A stretch of DNA of 64,000 bases from Desulfarculales bacterium UBA702. Lineage in GTDB: Bacteria; Desulfobacterota; Syntrophobacteria; Syntrophobacterales; Syntrophobacteraceae. Below the pieces are notes generated by a model. It searched no databases and had not been told where the DNA came from. It saw only the letters and a list, made by a program, of their open reading frames with translations. This document shows, piece by piece, positions 17,395 to 26,147 of this stretch. How positions within the stretch are numbered: position 1 is the first letter of the stretch; each line of letters starts with the position of its first letter. The stretch covers positions 1-64,000 of the forward strand of contig DBMI01000097.1 of the NCBI GenBank assembly GCA_002298165.1, given 5' to 3'. The position numbers and the translations under genes are program-made.

Positions 17395-17805
17395 TCAGGC
17401 AGCCTTTGTCGAATCCGGCGAAGGCACGTTCATTGCCATGAGCTTCTTGCTGCTTTCGAAGATGACCTCCATTTTCCGGGGCGAAATCACCTTTGATACC
17501 ACCCCCAAGCCAAATGAGGAGTGCAGCAGAAGTGCGCCTTCCCTGAAGGTGTCGGTAATCTTGTACTCTGGAACCCCGTCCCTGCTGGCTTCGAGCAGCA
17601 ACTGGCGCCAGTCCTCTTCAGTTTTGGGCCTGGTGATGCCTTTGTAGAGCACGGATGGAAGCATGTCCTCGTCTTCTTCGCTTTCATCGAGCAACAAGTC
17701 GTCTTCACCCGTGAAATCAAGCTCATCGGTTTGTTCGAACTCAAGGCCGGAATCTTCTTCGAAGTCATCCATCATCTGATCGTTATCCATATCTTTTTTA
17801 GGCAT
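17395..17805 (-). CDS. Acidic protein with Tudor-like (CarD/DUF3553-type) C-terminal domain
   Basis: 136 aa from ATG 17805, chosen because of the strong GGAAGAGGAAG upstream; 24 extra residues in the open frame lack support. Residues 1-55 are extremely acidic and disordered (about 28 Asp/Glu). Residues 85-125 (GALLLHSSFGLGVVSKVISP, KMEVIFESSKKLMAMN) match the compact Tudor-like beta-barrel seen in CarD/TRCF interaction domains and DUF3553: a hydrophobic HxxFGxGxV start and a KxxxxxF end. A cytosolic regulator binding nucleic acid or RNA polymerase is a guess from that fold. Confidence 0.6.
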   Translation of the reverse strand: MPKKDMDNDQMMDDFEEDSGLEFEQTDELDFTGEDDLLLDESEEDEDMLPSVLYKGITRPKTEEDWRQLLLEASRDGVPEYKITDTFREGALLLHSSFGLGVVSKVISPRKMEVIFESSKKLMAMNVPSPDSTKAA

Positions 17806-18005
17806 AATGTTCTTCCTCTTCCCCGCTTCCCTTTTACAAATGGTGTTCCGTTTATTGGATGTTAAGCAAAAGGTCAAGCGTTTTCAGCATTTGCCGCCGA
17901 TCAACGGCGCTCTTCCAAAATCCGGAATCCTGATTATAATGCATGCCTTCGCCGTGAAAATACCTCGGGCATTATTTTTACCATTTTAAAGGCGTCGATC
18001 CGACA

Positions 18006-18935
18006 ATGTGGAACATCCTGGTTAATACGATCCTTCCTATATTCAGTATAATCTTCCTGGGATATCTGCTTAAGGGCAGGGGGGTAATTGACGCCGGCTT
18101 TGCAAGACCCGCCAATCAGATCGTATTCAACATAGGAATTCCGGCGATGCTTCTAAACGAGATCGCATCTGCACCTTTTAAGGAAAATTTCAACCTGCCG
18201 GCTGTATTTTGTACCCTGGGAGCCCTTGTAACAGTAGTCGGTATTAGCATGGTGGCCGTAAAGGCGCTGTCGGTAAGCGATGACCGGCGCGGTACTTTTC
18301 TGCAAAGCAGCTTTCACGGAAACATCGGTTACATGGCGTATGCCATTGCCTATTACGCACTCGGCGAAAGCTCCTTTGCGCGAATGGCTATACTCAGCAG
18401 CTTCATAATGGTGGGGCAAAATATCCTGGCCGTATGGGCACTCAGCAGCAATAGCCCAGAGGCCCGTCTGAGCGGTGGAAGGGCGCAGTTGGTGCTCAAA
18501 AATATCGTTCAAAATCCCATTATTATGACAATTGCCTTCGGGATTGTCTATTCGGCTTTGGGATTCAAACTCCCCGTTCCGGTGAAAAAAGGCATAGATA
18601 TAATGTCCGGCATGGCGCTTCCGACGGGACTTCTGCTGATTGGGGCCAGCCTTTCTTTTGGGGCGGTGCGAACGATGGTCACCGAGATTGTGAGCATCGG
18701 AGCGCTGAAGCTTCTTTGCCTGCCCATTGCGGGATTCCTCCTGATGAAAGCAGCCAATGTTCCAGACCCGCTTATCCTGCCCGGAGTAATTCTTTTAGCC
18801 TCACCTCCAGCCACAATAACCTATGTTATGGCGACCGAACTTGGTGGAGATCCTGAACTGGCCGCCACCTGCGTTTCGGTGTTCACGCTGGTATCGGCCT
18901 TTTCCTATACCTTTATACTTTCAGTTTTGTCGTAG
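18006..18935 (+). CDS. AEC (auxin efflux carrier) family transporter
   Basis: 309 aa with about ten hydrophobic helices, the AEC/BASS-like arrangement. N-terminal ILPIFSIIFLGYLLKGRGV and NQIVFNIGIPAMLLNEIA, plus the repeated-half motif YSALGFKLPVPV and ASPPATITYVMATELGGDPELAA near the C-terminus, fit the family. It is an inner-membrane carrier for small organic acids or amino acids; the substrate is unknown. No strong binding site precedes the ATG. A hairpin with four T follows the stop. Confidence 0.9.
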   Translation: MWNILVNTILPIFSIIFLGYLLKGRGVIDAGFARPANQIVFNIGIPAMLLNEIASAPFKENFNLPAVFCTLGALVTVVGISMVAVKALSVSDDRRGTFLQSSFHGNIGYMAYAIAYYALGESSFARMAILSSFIMVGQNILAVWALSSNSPEARLSGGRAQLVLKNIVQNPIIMTIAFGIVYSALGFKLPVPVKKGIDIMSGMALPTGLLLIGASLSFGAVRTMVTEIVSIGALKLLCLPIAGFLLMKAANVPDPLILPGVILLASPPATITYVMATELGGDPELAATCVSVFTLVSAFSYTFILSVLS

Positions 18936-18941
18936 GATAGT

Positions 18942-18964
18942 CACTCGAAAAGCGAGTGTTTTCC
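18942..18964 (+). terminator. Rho-independent terminator of the AEC gene
   Basis: Stem CACTCG/CGAGTG with loop AAAAG, followed by TTTTCC, beginning 7 bases after the stop codon. Confidence 0.6.
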
Positions 18965-18985
18965 TATTAATTTTCTGCGAGGAGT

Positions 18986-20404
18986 CTACTCTTCCGAATT
19001 TCGCAATTCGTCCTCGGTTGCCAGGCCATACTTCAGGAGGCGGTACCTGAAAGAGCGGAAGGTTATGCCGATGAGTTGAGCGGCTTTTAGTTTGGCTCCG
19101 TGAGTTTGATGCAGTGCCTTTTGGAGATACTTCTTTTCGATTTCGGCAAGATGGCGGTCGAGGTCGAAATTGTCAAGCGGGATATCTATTGATTCCGGGG
19201 CAGCCGATTTATCCTGTTGTTTTCGCTTGTACATTGAAAGCGTAAGGCTGTCCGGAAGAATCATGCGAGACGATTCCATCGCAACGCCGCGCTCCAGAAT
19301 GTGCTCCAGCTCACGGACATTTCCAGGGAATTCATAGTTGAAAAGAATATCCATGGCGTAAGATGAGAGCTTATGGATATCTTTGCCGAATTCCCTTGCA
19401 AATTTGTTCAGAAAATAGTGGGCAAGGATTGGGATATCTTCGCGCCTCTCCCTCAGTGCCGGAAGCCTGAGAGGCAATACGTTGAGACGGTAGTAAAGAT
19501 CTTCGCGGAAAGTCTTCTCCACCACCATTTTTTCCAGGTCGCGGTTTGTTGCCGAGATGATGCGAACGTCCACTGCTATATCGGAGGTATCGCCGATAAG
19601 GCGGATGGTTTTTTCCTGCACAAGACGCAGGAGCTTTACCTGCAGAACGGGGGAAAGCTCGCCGATTTCGTCCAGGAAAAGGGTTCCACCCTGGGCCGCT
19701 TCGACAAGGCCCTTCCTGTTTGTCGCGGCCCCCGTAAATGCGCCTTTCCTGTAGCCGAAAAGCTCGCTTTCAATCAGTGGTTCGGGCACTCCGCCGCAAT
19801 TTACCGGAATGAACGGCTGATCGCGCCTCGCACTTTGGCGATGGATTGCCTTGGCCACGAGTTCCTTTCCCGTCCCGCTCTCACCTGTAATGAGTACGTT
19901 GCTGCTGGTCTTTGCAACCTTTTGTATCAGTTCATAGACCTTCTGCATCGGGGGACTTTCGCCGATGAGGCAGCCAAAATAGAGCGGTCCTTCGCGGTCC
20001 TTTGCCAACTCATCGCGTGGGTCACGATCCTTTAGGGCATTGGATACAACGGAAAGGAATTCCTCATTGTTGAACGGTTTGGGGAAATAATCGTATGCGC
20101 CCTCGTTCATTGCTTCCACGGCAAGTTCCGTGCTGGCATGGGCCGAAATCATTATAACCACGGTTCTGGGCGAGATGGCTTTGCACTGCTTGAGCAATTC
20201 GAGACCGTTTACGGGCTGCATCCGAATATCGGTGATAACGAGATCGTAAGGGCTGGAGTTAATAAAATGCAAGGCTTCGCGACCGTCCTTTGCGCACCTT
20301 ACATCGTAGCCCTCACGTTGGAGAAGCAACTCCAGCAGTTCGCGCATGCCCGGTTCGTCGTCAACTACAAGAATATTGCCGGAGACACATTTGTTGCGGT
20401 TCAT
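18986..20404 (-). CDS. Sigma-54-dependent response regulator (NtrC family)
   Basis: 472 aa. The receiver domain has acidic Asp15/Asp16, phospho-acceptor Asp59 (VITDIRM) and Lys109 (YFPKPF). The AAA+ domain has Walker A GESGTGKE at 174-181 and the sigma-54 contact loop GAFTGA at 221-226. The C-terminus is a Fis-type helix-turn-helix ending near AAQLIGITFRSFRYRLLKYGL. It activates sigma-54 promoters on phosphorylation. No histidine kinase is next to it, so it is an orphan here. It is on the same strand as pyrC but 222 bases beyond it, with its own binding site GGCGGAGAG. Confidence 0.93.
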   Translation of the reverse strand: MNRNKCVSGNILVVDDEPGMRELLELLLQREGYDVRCAKDGREALHFINSSPYDLVITDIRMQPVNGLELLKQCKAISPRTVVIMISAHASTELAVEAMNEGAYDYFPKPFNNEEFLSVVSNALKDRDPRDELAKDREGPLYFGCLIGESPPMQKVYELIQKVAKTSSNVLITGESGTGKELVAKAIHRQSARRDQPFIPVNCGGVPEPLIESELFGYRKGAFTGAATNRKGLVEAAQGGTLFLDEIGELSPVLQVKLLRLVQEKTIRLIGDTSDIAVDVRIISATNRDLEKMVVEKTFREDLYYRLNVLPLRLPALRERREDIPILAHYFLNKFAREFGKDIHKLSSYAMDILFNYEFPGNVRELEHILERGVAMESSRMILPDSLTLSMYKRKQQDKSAAPESIDIPLDNFDLDRHLAEIEKKYLQKALHQTHGAKLKAAQLIGITFRSFRYRLLKYGLATEDELRNSEE

Positions 20405-20626
20405 GTTTCAGATCTCTCCGCCAGGTTTTAACCTGCCGCCCTGCTTCAGTAGGCATCAATGCGGCATAGTCCAGCGTTCGCGCGTTCTGGGGTCGAGTGT
20501 GAGCTAGACCCGACGATAACAGGTACCGGATAGGAAATCGGATTTTGATGGATAAATGATAAATATAGATGAGCAAGAAAGATATCAGCTATCCGAATAG
20601 CGCGGCACCAATTAAGGAATAAAATT

Positions 20627-21934
20627 TTACTCTGAAAAAGCGAGCCGGCCATCTACTAGCGTCATTATCGCCCGCCCCTTAACCGCTCGACCATGGAAAG
20701 GGCAGTTTCTGCTCTTCGATCTGAACCGATTTACATCGATTACATACTCCAAATCGGGATCGATAATCGTAAGGTCGGCGGGGGCTCCTTTGCGCAACGT
20801 ACCGAAGGGAATTTTCAAGATGGCGGCAGGATTGAAGGACATCTTGGCAATGGCCTGGAGAGGAGAAATGACACCCTCTCTAACTAACTCCAGAGCCAGC
20901 GGCAGAGATGTTTCAAGACCTATCATGCCGTTTGCGGCAAATTCGAATTCAAGATCTTTTTCAACCACGGAGTGCGGTGCGTGGTCGGATGCAATCGCGT
21001 CGAGAGTACCGTCAGCAAGGCCTTCTTTGATGGCAGCAATGTCCTTCAAAGACCTGATAGGAGGATTGACCTTGTAGACCGGATCGAAGCCGCTTATAAG
21101 CTCGTCGTTCAAAGTAAAGTAGTGCGGGGCGGTTTCGGCTGTAACAGAAATGCCCCGACTCTTGGCCGAGCGGATCAGATGGACGGAGCCCGCGGTGCTC
21201 ACGTGCGCTATATGCAGCCTCCCACCGGTAAGCTCGGCCAGCAGAAGATCTCTAGCGATCATCACCTCTTCAGCGGCGTTTGGAATGCCGCGTAGGCCGA
21301 TCCTGGTGGATATCTCGCCCTCATTCATCAACCCTCCGCCCGAGAGGGTCGGGTCTTCACTGTGGGCGATTACGAGCAAATCGAAGGTCTGGGCATATTC
21401 GAGTGCGCGTCTCATGAGAAGGGCATTAACGACCGGCCGGCCGTCATCCGATACCGCAATGGCACCCGCATCGCGCAGTTCGCCGTACTCGGCAAGATTA
21501 TTTCCTTCGAGGTTTCGGCTTATGGCCGCAACGGGGAAAACTCGGCAGGAGCCATAGTATTTTGCACGCTCGAGTATGAATTGAGTGATCGCAGCGCAGT
21601 CGTTTACAGGGTGAGTATTCGGCATACAGGCTATACCGGTGAAACCGCCGGCCACCGCGGCTGCAGTGCCCGATGCAATAGTTTCCTTGTACTCCTCCCC
21701 AGGTTCCCGCAAGTGGACGTGCATGTCTATCAACCCCGGCACGATCCATTTGCCGGTAGCGTCAATTGTCCTTGCTCTTTCGGAAATACCTCCAATATCC
21801 AGGCCGGCATTGATTTCGGCTATCCTGCCGTCGACTACGAGTACGTCGGCGATCCGGTCAATCGTGCGCGACGGGTCCAGAACTCTGCCGTTTCTAAAGA
21901 TGAAGGCACCTGAATTTTCATGCGGTTGCATCAT
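20627..21934 (-). CDS. pyrC: Dihydroorotase (class I)
   Basis: 435 aa, the long class I form. It cyclises carbamoyl-aspartate to dihydroorotate in pyrimidine synthesis. The zinc motif is DMHVHLREPG (His72, His74); others are IACMPNTHPV, IAHSEDP, IAHVSTAGSV and the catalytic Asp in IASDHAPHS. This class often associates with aspartate carbamoyltransferase, and pyrB lies 49 bases upstream in the same direction. All zinc ligands appear present, so it should be an active enzyme, not a PyrC-like scaffold. Confidence 0.94.
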   Translation of the reverse strand: MMQPHENSGAFIFRNGRVLDPSRTIDRIADVLVVDGRIAEINAGLDIGGISERARTIDATGKWIVPGLIDMHVHLREPGEEYKETIASGTAAAVAGGFTGIACMPNTHPVNDCAAITQFILERAKYYGSCRVFPVAAISRNLEGNNLAEYGELRDAGAIAVSDDGRPVVNALLMRRALEYAQTFDLLVIAHSEDPTLSGGGLMNEGEISTRIGLRGIPNAAEEVMIARDLLLAELTGGRLHIAHVSTAGSVHLIRSAKSRGISVTAETAPHYFTLNDELISGFDPVYKVNPPIRSLKDIAAIKEGLADGTLDAIASDHAPHSVVEKDLEFEFAANGMIGLETSLPLALELVREGVISPLQAIAKMSFNPAAILKIPFGTLRKGAPADLTIIDPDLEYVIDVNRFRSKSRNCPFHGRAVKGRAIMTLVDGRLAFSE

Positions 21935-21983
21935 GGCTCCGACTTAGGCTGAAGGACGTGTAATACGTACATCATGAAATCAA

Positions 21984-22901
21984 TTATCTTTGTGCGAGCA
22001 GGTATAACAGGGCCATTCTAACCGCAACCCCGTTTGTAACCTGATCGAGAATGACAGAGTAGGGACCATCCGCAACCTCGGGGCTGATTTCAACGCCGCG
22101 GTTTATTGGCCCGGGGTGCATGATGAGCACGTCCGGCCTGGTTTTCGCGAGCTTTTGGGGGGATATCCCGAAATAAGTAGAGTATTCGCGAAGAGAGGGC
22201 AGCAGCATCTGTTGCTGACGCTCCTTCTGGAGCCGAAGGACCATGATAACATCTGCATCGGCGAGACATTGGTCGAGCTTGTAGCTAACCTGCGCTCCCA
22301 TCGTTTCAATCTTGGGCGGGATCAGTGTGGTGGGACCGCAAACGGTGACCTTTGCACCCATTTTGTTGAGGCCCCAGATGTTGGATCGGGCCACCCGGCT
22401 GTGGAAAATATCGCCTACTATAACTACATTTAGACCATCGAGGCGCTTTTTGTGCTCGATTATGGTAAGCATATCCAGCAGGGCCTGCGACGGATGCTCA
22501 TGCATCCCATCTCCCGCGTTTATTACGGAGGCATCGGTGTTGCGAGCCAGCATATGTGGCGCGCCTGATGCCGAGTGGCGAACGACGAAGACATCCGGCC
22601 GCATGGCCTCGAGATTTTTGAGGGTGTCCAGCAGGGTTTCACCCTTGACCATCGAGCTGGTGGAGCCGGCAATCGAATAGGTGTCGGCGCTGAGGCGCTT
22701 GGCGGCTATATCAAATGAAGTCCTCGTGCGGGTGCTCGGTTCATAAAAAAGATGGATTACTGTTTTGCCCCTGAGGGTGGGCACCTTCTTGATCGCCCTC
22801 ATGTTGATCTCTTTAAGAGATTGGGCCAATTCGAGAATGTGCTCGATTTCGCTCACCTCCAGGTCGCGAATTCCCAGGAGGTCTTTGCGGTTGAATCCCA
22901 T
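21984..22901 (-). CDS. pyrB: Aspartate carbamoyltransferase catalytic subunit
   Basis: 305 aa. It joins carbamoyl phosphate and aspartate, the first committed pyrimidine step. The carbamoyl-phosphate motif YEPSTRTRTSF is at 53-63; the aspartate-side motifs HPSQALLDMLTI and MHPGPINRG are present. It has a good binding site GAGGAAC. It is first in a pyrB-pyrC pair. No regulatory PyrI or PyrR gene is in view. A short palindrome lies in the upstream region. Confidence 0.95.
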   Translation of the reverse strand: MGFNRKDLLGIRDLEVSEIEHILELAQSLKEINMRAIKKVPTLRGKTVIHLFYEPSTRTRTSFDIAAKRLSADTYSIAGSTSSMVKGETLLDTLKNLEAMRPDVFVVRHSASGAPHMLARNTDASVINAGDGMHEHPSQALLDMLTIIEHKKRLDGLNVVIVGDIFHSRVARSNIWGLNKMGAKVTVCGPTTLIPPKIETMGAQVSYKLDQCLADADVIMVLRLQKERQQQMLLPSLREYSTYFGISPQKLAKTRPDVLIMHPGPINRGVEISPEVADGPYSVILDQVTNGVAVRMALLYLLAQR

Positions 22902-23007
22902 ATTTGTTCCTCGTGAGTTTTGCGGTGGGGCCGGGCCTGATTGTTACTCACATGCGTACGACCAGATACAGCAAACGATCCCTTTGGGGGGCCGCTTCAA
23001 CCGTCAA

Positions 23008-23032
23008 ATTTAGCATGAGGCCGCTGCTAAAT
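23008..23032. repeat. 8-bp palindrome upstream of pyrB
   Basis: ATTTAGCA and TGCTAAAT separated by 9 bases, about 110 bases before the pyrB start. It could be an operator or a weak leader hairpin. No factor can be named. Confidence 0.4.
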
Positions 23033-23131
23033 GATATTCCAAAATGACGGGCTAACTGAAAAAACGGTTCGAAATACGGAAAAATGCCCGCCATGAATGA
23101 ATTTATGGTGATGCTTTTTTATTTTTGAGCT

Positions 23132-23137
23132 TATAAT
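23132..23137 (+). promoter_or_regulatory. Probable -10 box of greA
   Basis: Perfect TATAAT about 100 bases before the greA ATG. The -35 region (around 23109) matches TTGACA poorly. The expected start is near 23144, upstream of the leader hairpin. Confidence 0.4.
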
Positions 23138-23161
23138 ATCCCGAAAATTGCTCGTACTGGT

Positions 23162-23213
23162 TGCGGTTCCCATTGAGGCCATGTCACCGGCTGCCTGAAT
23201 GGGACCGCATTTT
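23162..23213 (+). terminator. Terminator-like hairpin in the greA leader
   Basis: TGCGGTTCCCATT (23162-23174) pairs with AATGGGACCGCA (23198-23209) with one bulged T, followed by TTTTGTTTTAG. It lies 20 bases before the greA ATG and after the predicted start. It would end a short RNA of about 70 bases unless read through. Confidence 0.6.
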
Positions 23214-23233
23214 GTTTTAGGAAAGGAGCATAA

Positions 23234-23704
23234 ATGACGAGGGTCCCGATAACCAAAGAGGGCTACGAAAAACTCAAGATGGAGCTGCAGCGGTTGCAGA
23301 AGGAAGAAAGGCCCGTGGTTATCAGGGCTATCGAGGAAGCAAGAGCTCACGGCGACATTTCCGAAAACGCCGAATTCGAGGCTGCCAAGGAAAAACAGGC
23401 TATGATCGAAGGTCGCATCCAGGAGCTGACAGATAAAGTAGCCCATTCCCAGATAGTTGAGTTGCCTCAGACCGTCGATGGTAGAGTAATTTTCGGGTGC
23501 AAGGTGATCATGGAAGATCTCGAGACCGGCGAGGTAAGCTCCTACCGGCTTGTAGGGCCGTATGAAGCAGACATCCAGGCTGGCACCATCTCGGTAGTAT
23601 CACCCCTTGGCAAAGCTCTGATTGGCAGGGAAGAAGGTGACGAGATAAAGGTCCAGACTCCAAAAGGTATTCGAAATATAGAAATTATCGAAGTTCAGAC
23701 CTGA
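23234..23704 (+). CDS. greA: Transcription elongation factor GreA
   Basis: 156 aa, normal length. It rescues backtracked RNA polymerase by stimulating transcript cleavage. N-terminal coiled coil (EGYEKLKMELQRLQKEERP and the acidic tip DISENAEFEAAKEKQ) holds the catalytic acidic residues. The C-terminal FKBP-like domain has SPLGKALIGREEGDEIKVQTP. Binding site GAAAGGAG is excellent. Single-gene unit with its own leader hairpin and a strong terminator. Confidence 0.95.
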   Translation: MTRVPITKEGYEKLKMELQRLQKEERPVVIRAIEEARAHGDISENAEFEAAKEKQAMIEGRIQELTDKVAHSQIVELPQTVDGRVIFGCKVIMEDLETGEVSSYRLVGPYEADIQAGTISVVSPLGKALIGREEGDEIKVQTPKGIRNIEIIEVQT

Positions 23705-23734
23705 GACATCCCGCGTTCCCCTTGTCTGGCATGA

Positions 23735-23772
23735 ATCCCCCGCCTGTACAAAGGGTGGGGGATATTCTTTTC
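23735..23772 (+). terminator. Terminator after greA
   Basis: Stem with ATCCCCC paired to GGGGGAT around a short loop (23735-23762), followed by ATTCTTTT. Confidence 0.7.
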
Positions 23773-23983
23773 TGATTCCCCCTCTTTCCCAGTAAAAGTG
23801 CTCGCAGTAATCTTTCAAGGGCCGAGTAGGCAATTCTCCGCTGGTTGACTCCTTTCAATTCCCTCGTATGTAAACACTCATTAACCATTTATTTTTCGTT
23901 GCAATCCGTCATTTCCTGGGTAAAATACAGTACCGCTTCCTACATAGTGGCGCATCGTAACAACCAGGGAGTCTCCACCGAGT

Positions 23984-24910
23984 ATGATTATTTCCAAGTC
24001 CGCCAAAGCCGCGCTGTTGCTTATCCTGTTGTCCCTAGCCGCTTGCACCGCAATGCCATTAATTGTCCAAATGGGTGCCGGTGGGCAGAACAATACAGAC
24101 AGCGATATGCCGGCTTTGGAAAACTGGCTGGAAACTGAGCATTTCGTGCTCAGATGGACCAACCACAGCCGTCATCTGAAAGACAATATAGCTGATCCTG
24201 CAATTATCGAGGAGACCTCTAGATACCTCGAGATTGCCTGGAATAAGTATGTCGATATGTTTGGGAGAAAGCCTTACACGGCCCCCGGCCATGACAAGGT
24301 ACTAGTGGTTTTCAGGGACATCGACTGTTATGGGCTTGCGGACCCGCCTGATGGACCCATCCAGTTCAACTCCTGTGCATGGGTTAAAAAGCCCGGCATA
24401 AGGCAGCCCACCTCGGCTCACGAACTGTTCCACAAAATACAGTACGCCTTTGGTTACAAGACTCAATGGAGGCCTGAAAAACCGTATCTTTGGTTTACGG
24501 AAGGCACTGCGGCATGGTCCGAGGTGTTCGTATGGGGACGGGTCAGCCGCACATGCAAAGTGGACACTATTTTCAGGAATACGAAGCTCGACCTCTACGA
24601 GGCCGATGACATGGCGATGCCTTTTTGGATTTACTTTGTCGGCGGTAACAGCGAAAAACCGAATAATCAGCTTATGGTAAAATTGCTGGAGAAATGTGAG
24701 GCGCTGAAGGACGTGAAGAAAGCGCTGCTTGAGGTAATCCAGGAAACCTACGGACCACCGGATAAGTTTTTCGCGGCTTTCGCGAAAGAGCGCAAGAACG
24801 GATTCTGGTCCGATGAGTGTAGCGTTCCCTACAGCTGCATCCTGGGTCCGGACGGCAATGACATGGTAGACAAGGTGAAAAGCTACCAGAAAAAAGCCGG
24901 CAACGGCTGA
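23984..24910 (+). CDS. Lipoprotein with HExxH metalloprotease motif
   Basis: 308 aa. A lipoprotein signal peptide ends in LAAC (Cys21). The mature part has HELFH (His146, Glu147, His150) and, 23 residues later, WFTEGTAAW with Glu173, an arrangement of the gluzincin/DUF-type zinc peptidases. Additional Cys115, Cys131, Cys191 and others could form disulfides. It is probably anchored in the outer or inner membrane and faces the periplasm. The peptidase family and substrate are not identified. A terminator follows, so it is a single gene. Confidence 0.7.
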   Translation: MIISKSAKAALLLILLSLAACTAMPLIVQMGAGGQNNTDSDMPALENWLETEHFVLRWTNHSRHLKDNIADPAIIEETSRYLEIAWNKYVDMFGRKPYTAPGHDKVLVVFRDIDCYGLADPPDGPIQFNSCAWVKKPGIRQPTSAHELFHKIQYAFGYKTQWRPEKPYLWFTEGTAAWSEVFVWGRVSRTCKVDTIFRNTKLDLYEADDMAMPFWIYFVGGNSEKPNNQLMVKLLEKCEALKDVKKALLEVIQETYGPPDKFFAAFAKERKNGFWSDECSVPYSCILGPDGNDMVDKVKSYQKKAGNG

Positions 24911-24978
24911 ACGGATAGTTCATGCCGGCCGCGATAGCGGCAGAAATATATTTGGCTCTCTAGCAATGAAATAGTTTA

Positions 24979-25015
24979 AAAAAATCCCGATCCTTTCAGG
25001 CATCGGGATTTTTTA
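24979..25015 (+). terminator. Terminator after the HExxH lipoprotein gene
   Basis: 10-bp stem AAATCCCGAT/ATCGGGATTT with a 10-base loop, ending in TTTTTT. It follows the stop by about 70 bases. Confidence 0.75.
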
Positions 25016-25056
25016 TCGGTATGGTTTTAGAAAATCCAGTCCCCCGATTCTCAACG

Positions 25057-25080
25057 GGTGGGCACAAAATCGTGCCCACC
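25057..25080. repeat. 9-bp inverted repeat hairpin
   Basis: GGTGGGCAC and GTGCCCACC with loop AAAATC, located between two converging genes. Its form (GTGGGCAC core) is common in dispersed palindromes. There is no T tract. Confidence 0.5.
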
Positions 25081-25151
25081 TTAGTACTTGATGTATTAGC
25101 TGCTCAATACTTATTTCCGTAGAAGAGAGGGCTGCCGCCGTCCCAAATATC

Positions 25152-26147
25152 CTATTTCGTGTGTCCCATTCCCTTTTCTGTTGTGCTTTTCTGTGTCGTT
25201 GTACCTGAGGTCATATCTTTGCTGTTTTTCTCACTTGTGGTGCTTTTATCGGTGGTTGACCGATCTTTGTCAAAAGAAGAGGACTCATGGCCGCTCTTCA
25301 TCGATTTGTCCTTGTCGGTAAAGGTGCCGGTCTTGCCTGAACTCTGATAGTCCTTGCTGGAGTGGTCGGGACTCTTATCCATATCATGAGAGCGCTTCGA
25401 TTGGTCGTGGTCAGAGAACCGGTCCATATCATGGGTGCGATCCCTGTCGTATGAGCCAGATTTATGGTCCCGGTCAAATCGGTCTCTATCAAATGAACGG
25501 TCCTTGTCAAATGAGCGCTCCTTCTCAAACGAGCGGTCTTTGTCAAACGAGCGGTCTTTGTCAGACCACCGATCTTTGTCATACGACCGATCCTTGTCAA
25601 ATGACCGATTTTTGTCATACGACCGATCTTTGTCATACCAGCGATCTTTGTCATACGACCGATCTTTGTCATACGATCGATCTTTGTCATACCAGCGATC
25701 CTTGTCAAAAGAGCGGTCGCGGTCGAAGTTGCGGTTATAGGAATTTTCTGAGCTGCGTTCATTGTAGCTATAGTTTCGGTCGCGATCAAAGCTTCGTGGG
25801 TTGTCCCGGTCGTATGCGTGGCGCTCATAGTTCGAACCGTAGTTGCCCCTGTATCCACTGTCACGATCGTAACGGTCGTTGGAGAACTCCCTCGAACTAT
25901 GATCACGATCATAGCTGCTGCCGTAATCACGATCGCCCCAAGGCCGTCCGTGGGATGAGTCGTAATCCCCTTTATCAAAGTCTTTTCCGTAACTATAGTG
26001 ATCGGTGTTCTTGCTGTAGCTCCGATCGAAATTTCCGGAACTCTTGGACATGCCGTAATCGGCAGCGTAGGCGGCACTCAGTCCGAGCGCCAGCGCAAAC
26101 GCCATGGCAAGTCCAAACACAGCCAACCGGCGTGTATCAGTTTTCAT
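25152..26147 (-). CDS. Secreted DKDR-repeat protein
   Basis: 331 aa from ATG 26147, with TGGAGGA upstream. A signal peptide (residues 1-29, ending SAAYAADYG) leads to an extreme low-complexity chain of Asp, Arg, Lys, Ser and Tyr/Phe. The centre has a tandem hexapeptide of the form S-Y/F-D-K-D-R repeated more than a dozen times, encoded by near-identical 18-base units at about 25,490-25,720. The C-terminus is Ser/Thr/Lys-rich. No domain is recognisable; it is likely disordered and charged, possibly surface- or mineral-binding. Repeat-number variation between strains would be expected. Confidence 0.75.
   Translation of the reverse strand: MKTDTRRLAVFGLAMAFALALGLSAAYAADYGMSKSSGNFDRSYSKNTDHYSYGKDFDKGDYDSSHGRPWGDRDYGSSYDRDHSSREFSNDRYDRDSGYRGNYGSNYERHAYDRDNPRSFDRDRNYSYNERSSENSYNRNFDRDRSFDKDRWYDKDRSYDKDRSYDKDRWYDKDRSYDKNRSFDKDRSYDKDRWSDKDRSFDKDRSFEKERSFDKDRSFDRDRFDRDHKSGSYDRDRTHDMDRFSDHDQSKRSHDMDKSPDHSSKDYQSSGKTGTFTDKDKSMKSGHESSSFDKDRSTTDKSTTSEKNSKDMTSGTTTQKSTTEKGMGHTK
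25490..25720. repeat. 18-base tandem repeat array (coding)
   Basis: About 12-13 imperfect copies of an 18-base unit of the type TTTGTCATACGACCGATC on the plus strand, encoding the DKDR hexapeptide on the minus strand. Such arrays can change length by slippage. Confidence 0.75.

Larger units (their letters stand above)
22902..23233. other. Divergent regulatory region of pyrB and greA
   Basis: No gene. It holds a palindrome ATTTAGCA/TGCTAAAT (23008-23032), the greA -10 box and a leader hairpin. The latter three are separate entries. Confidence 0.5.
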
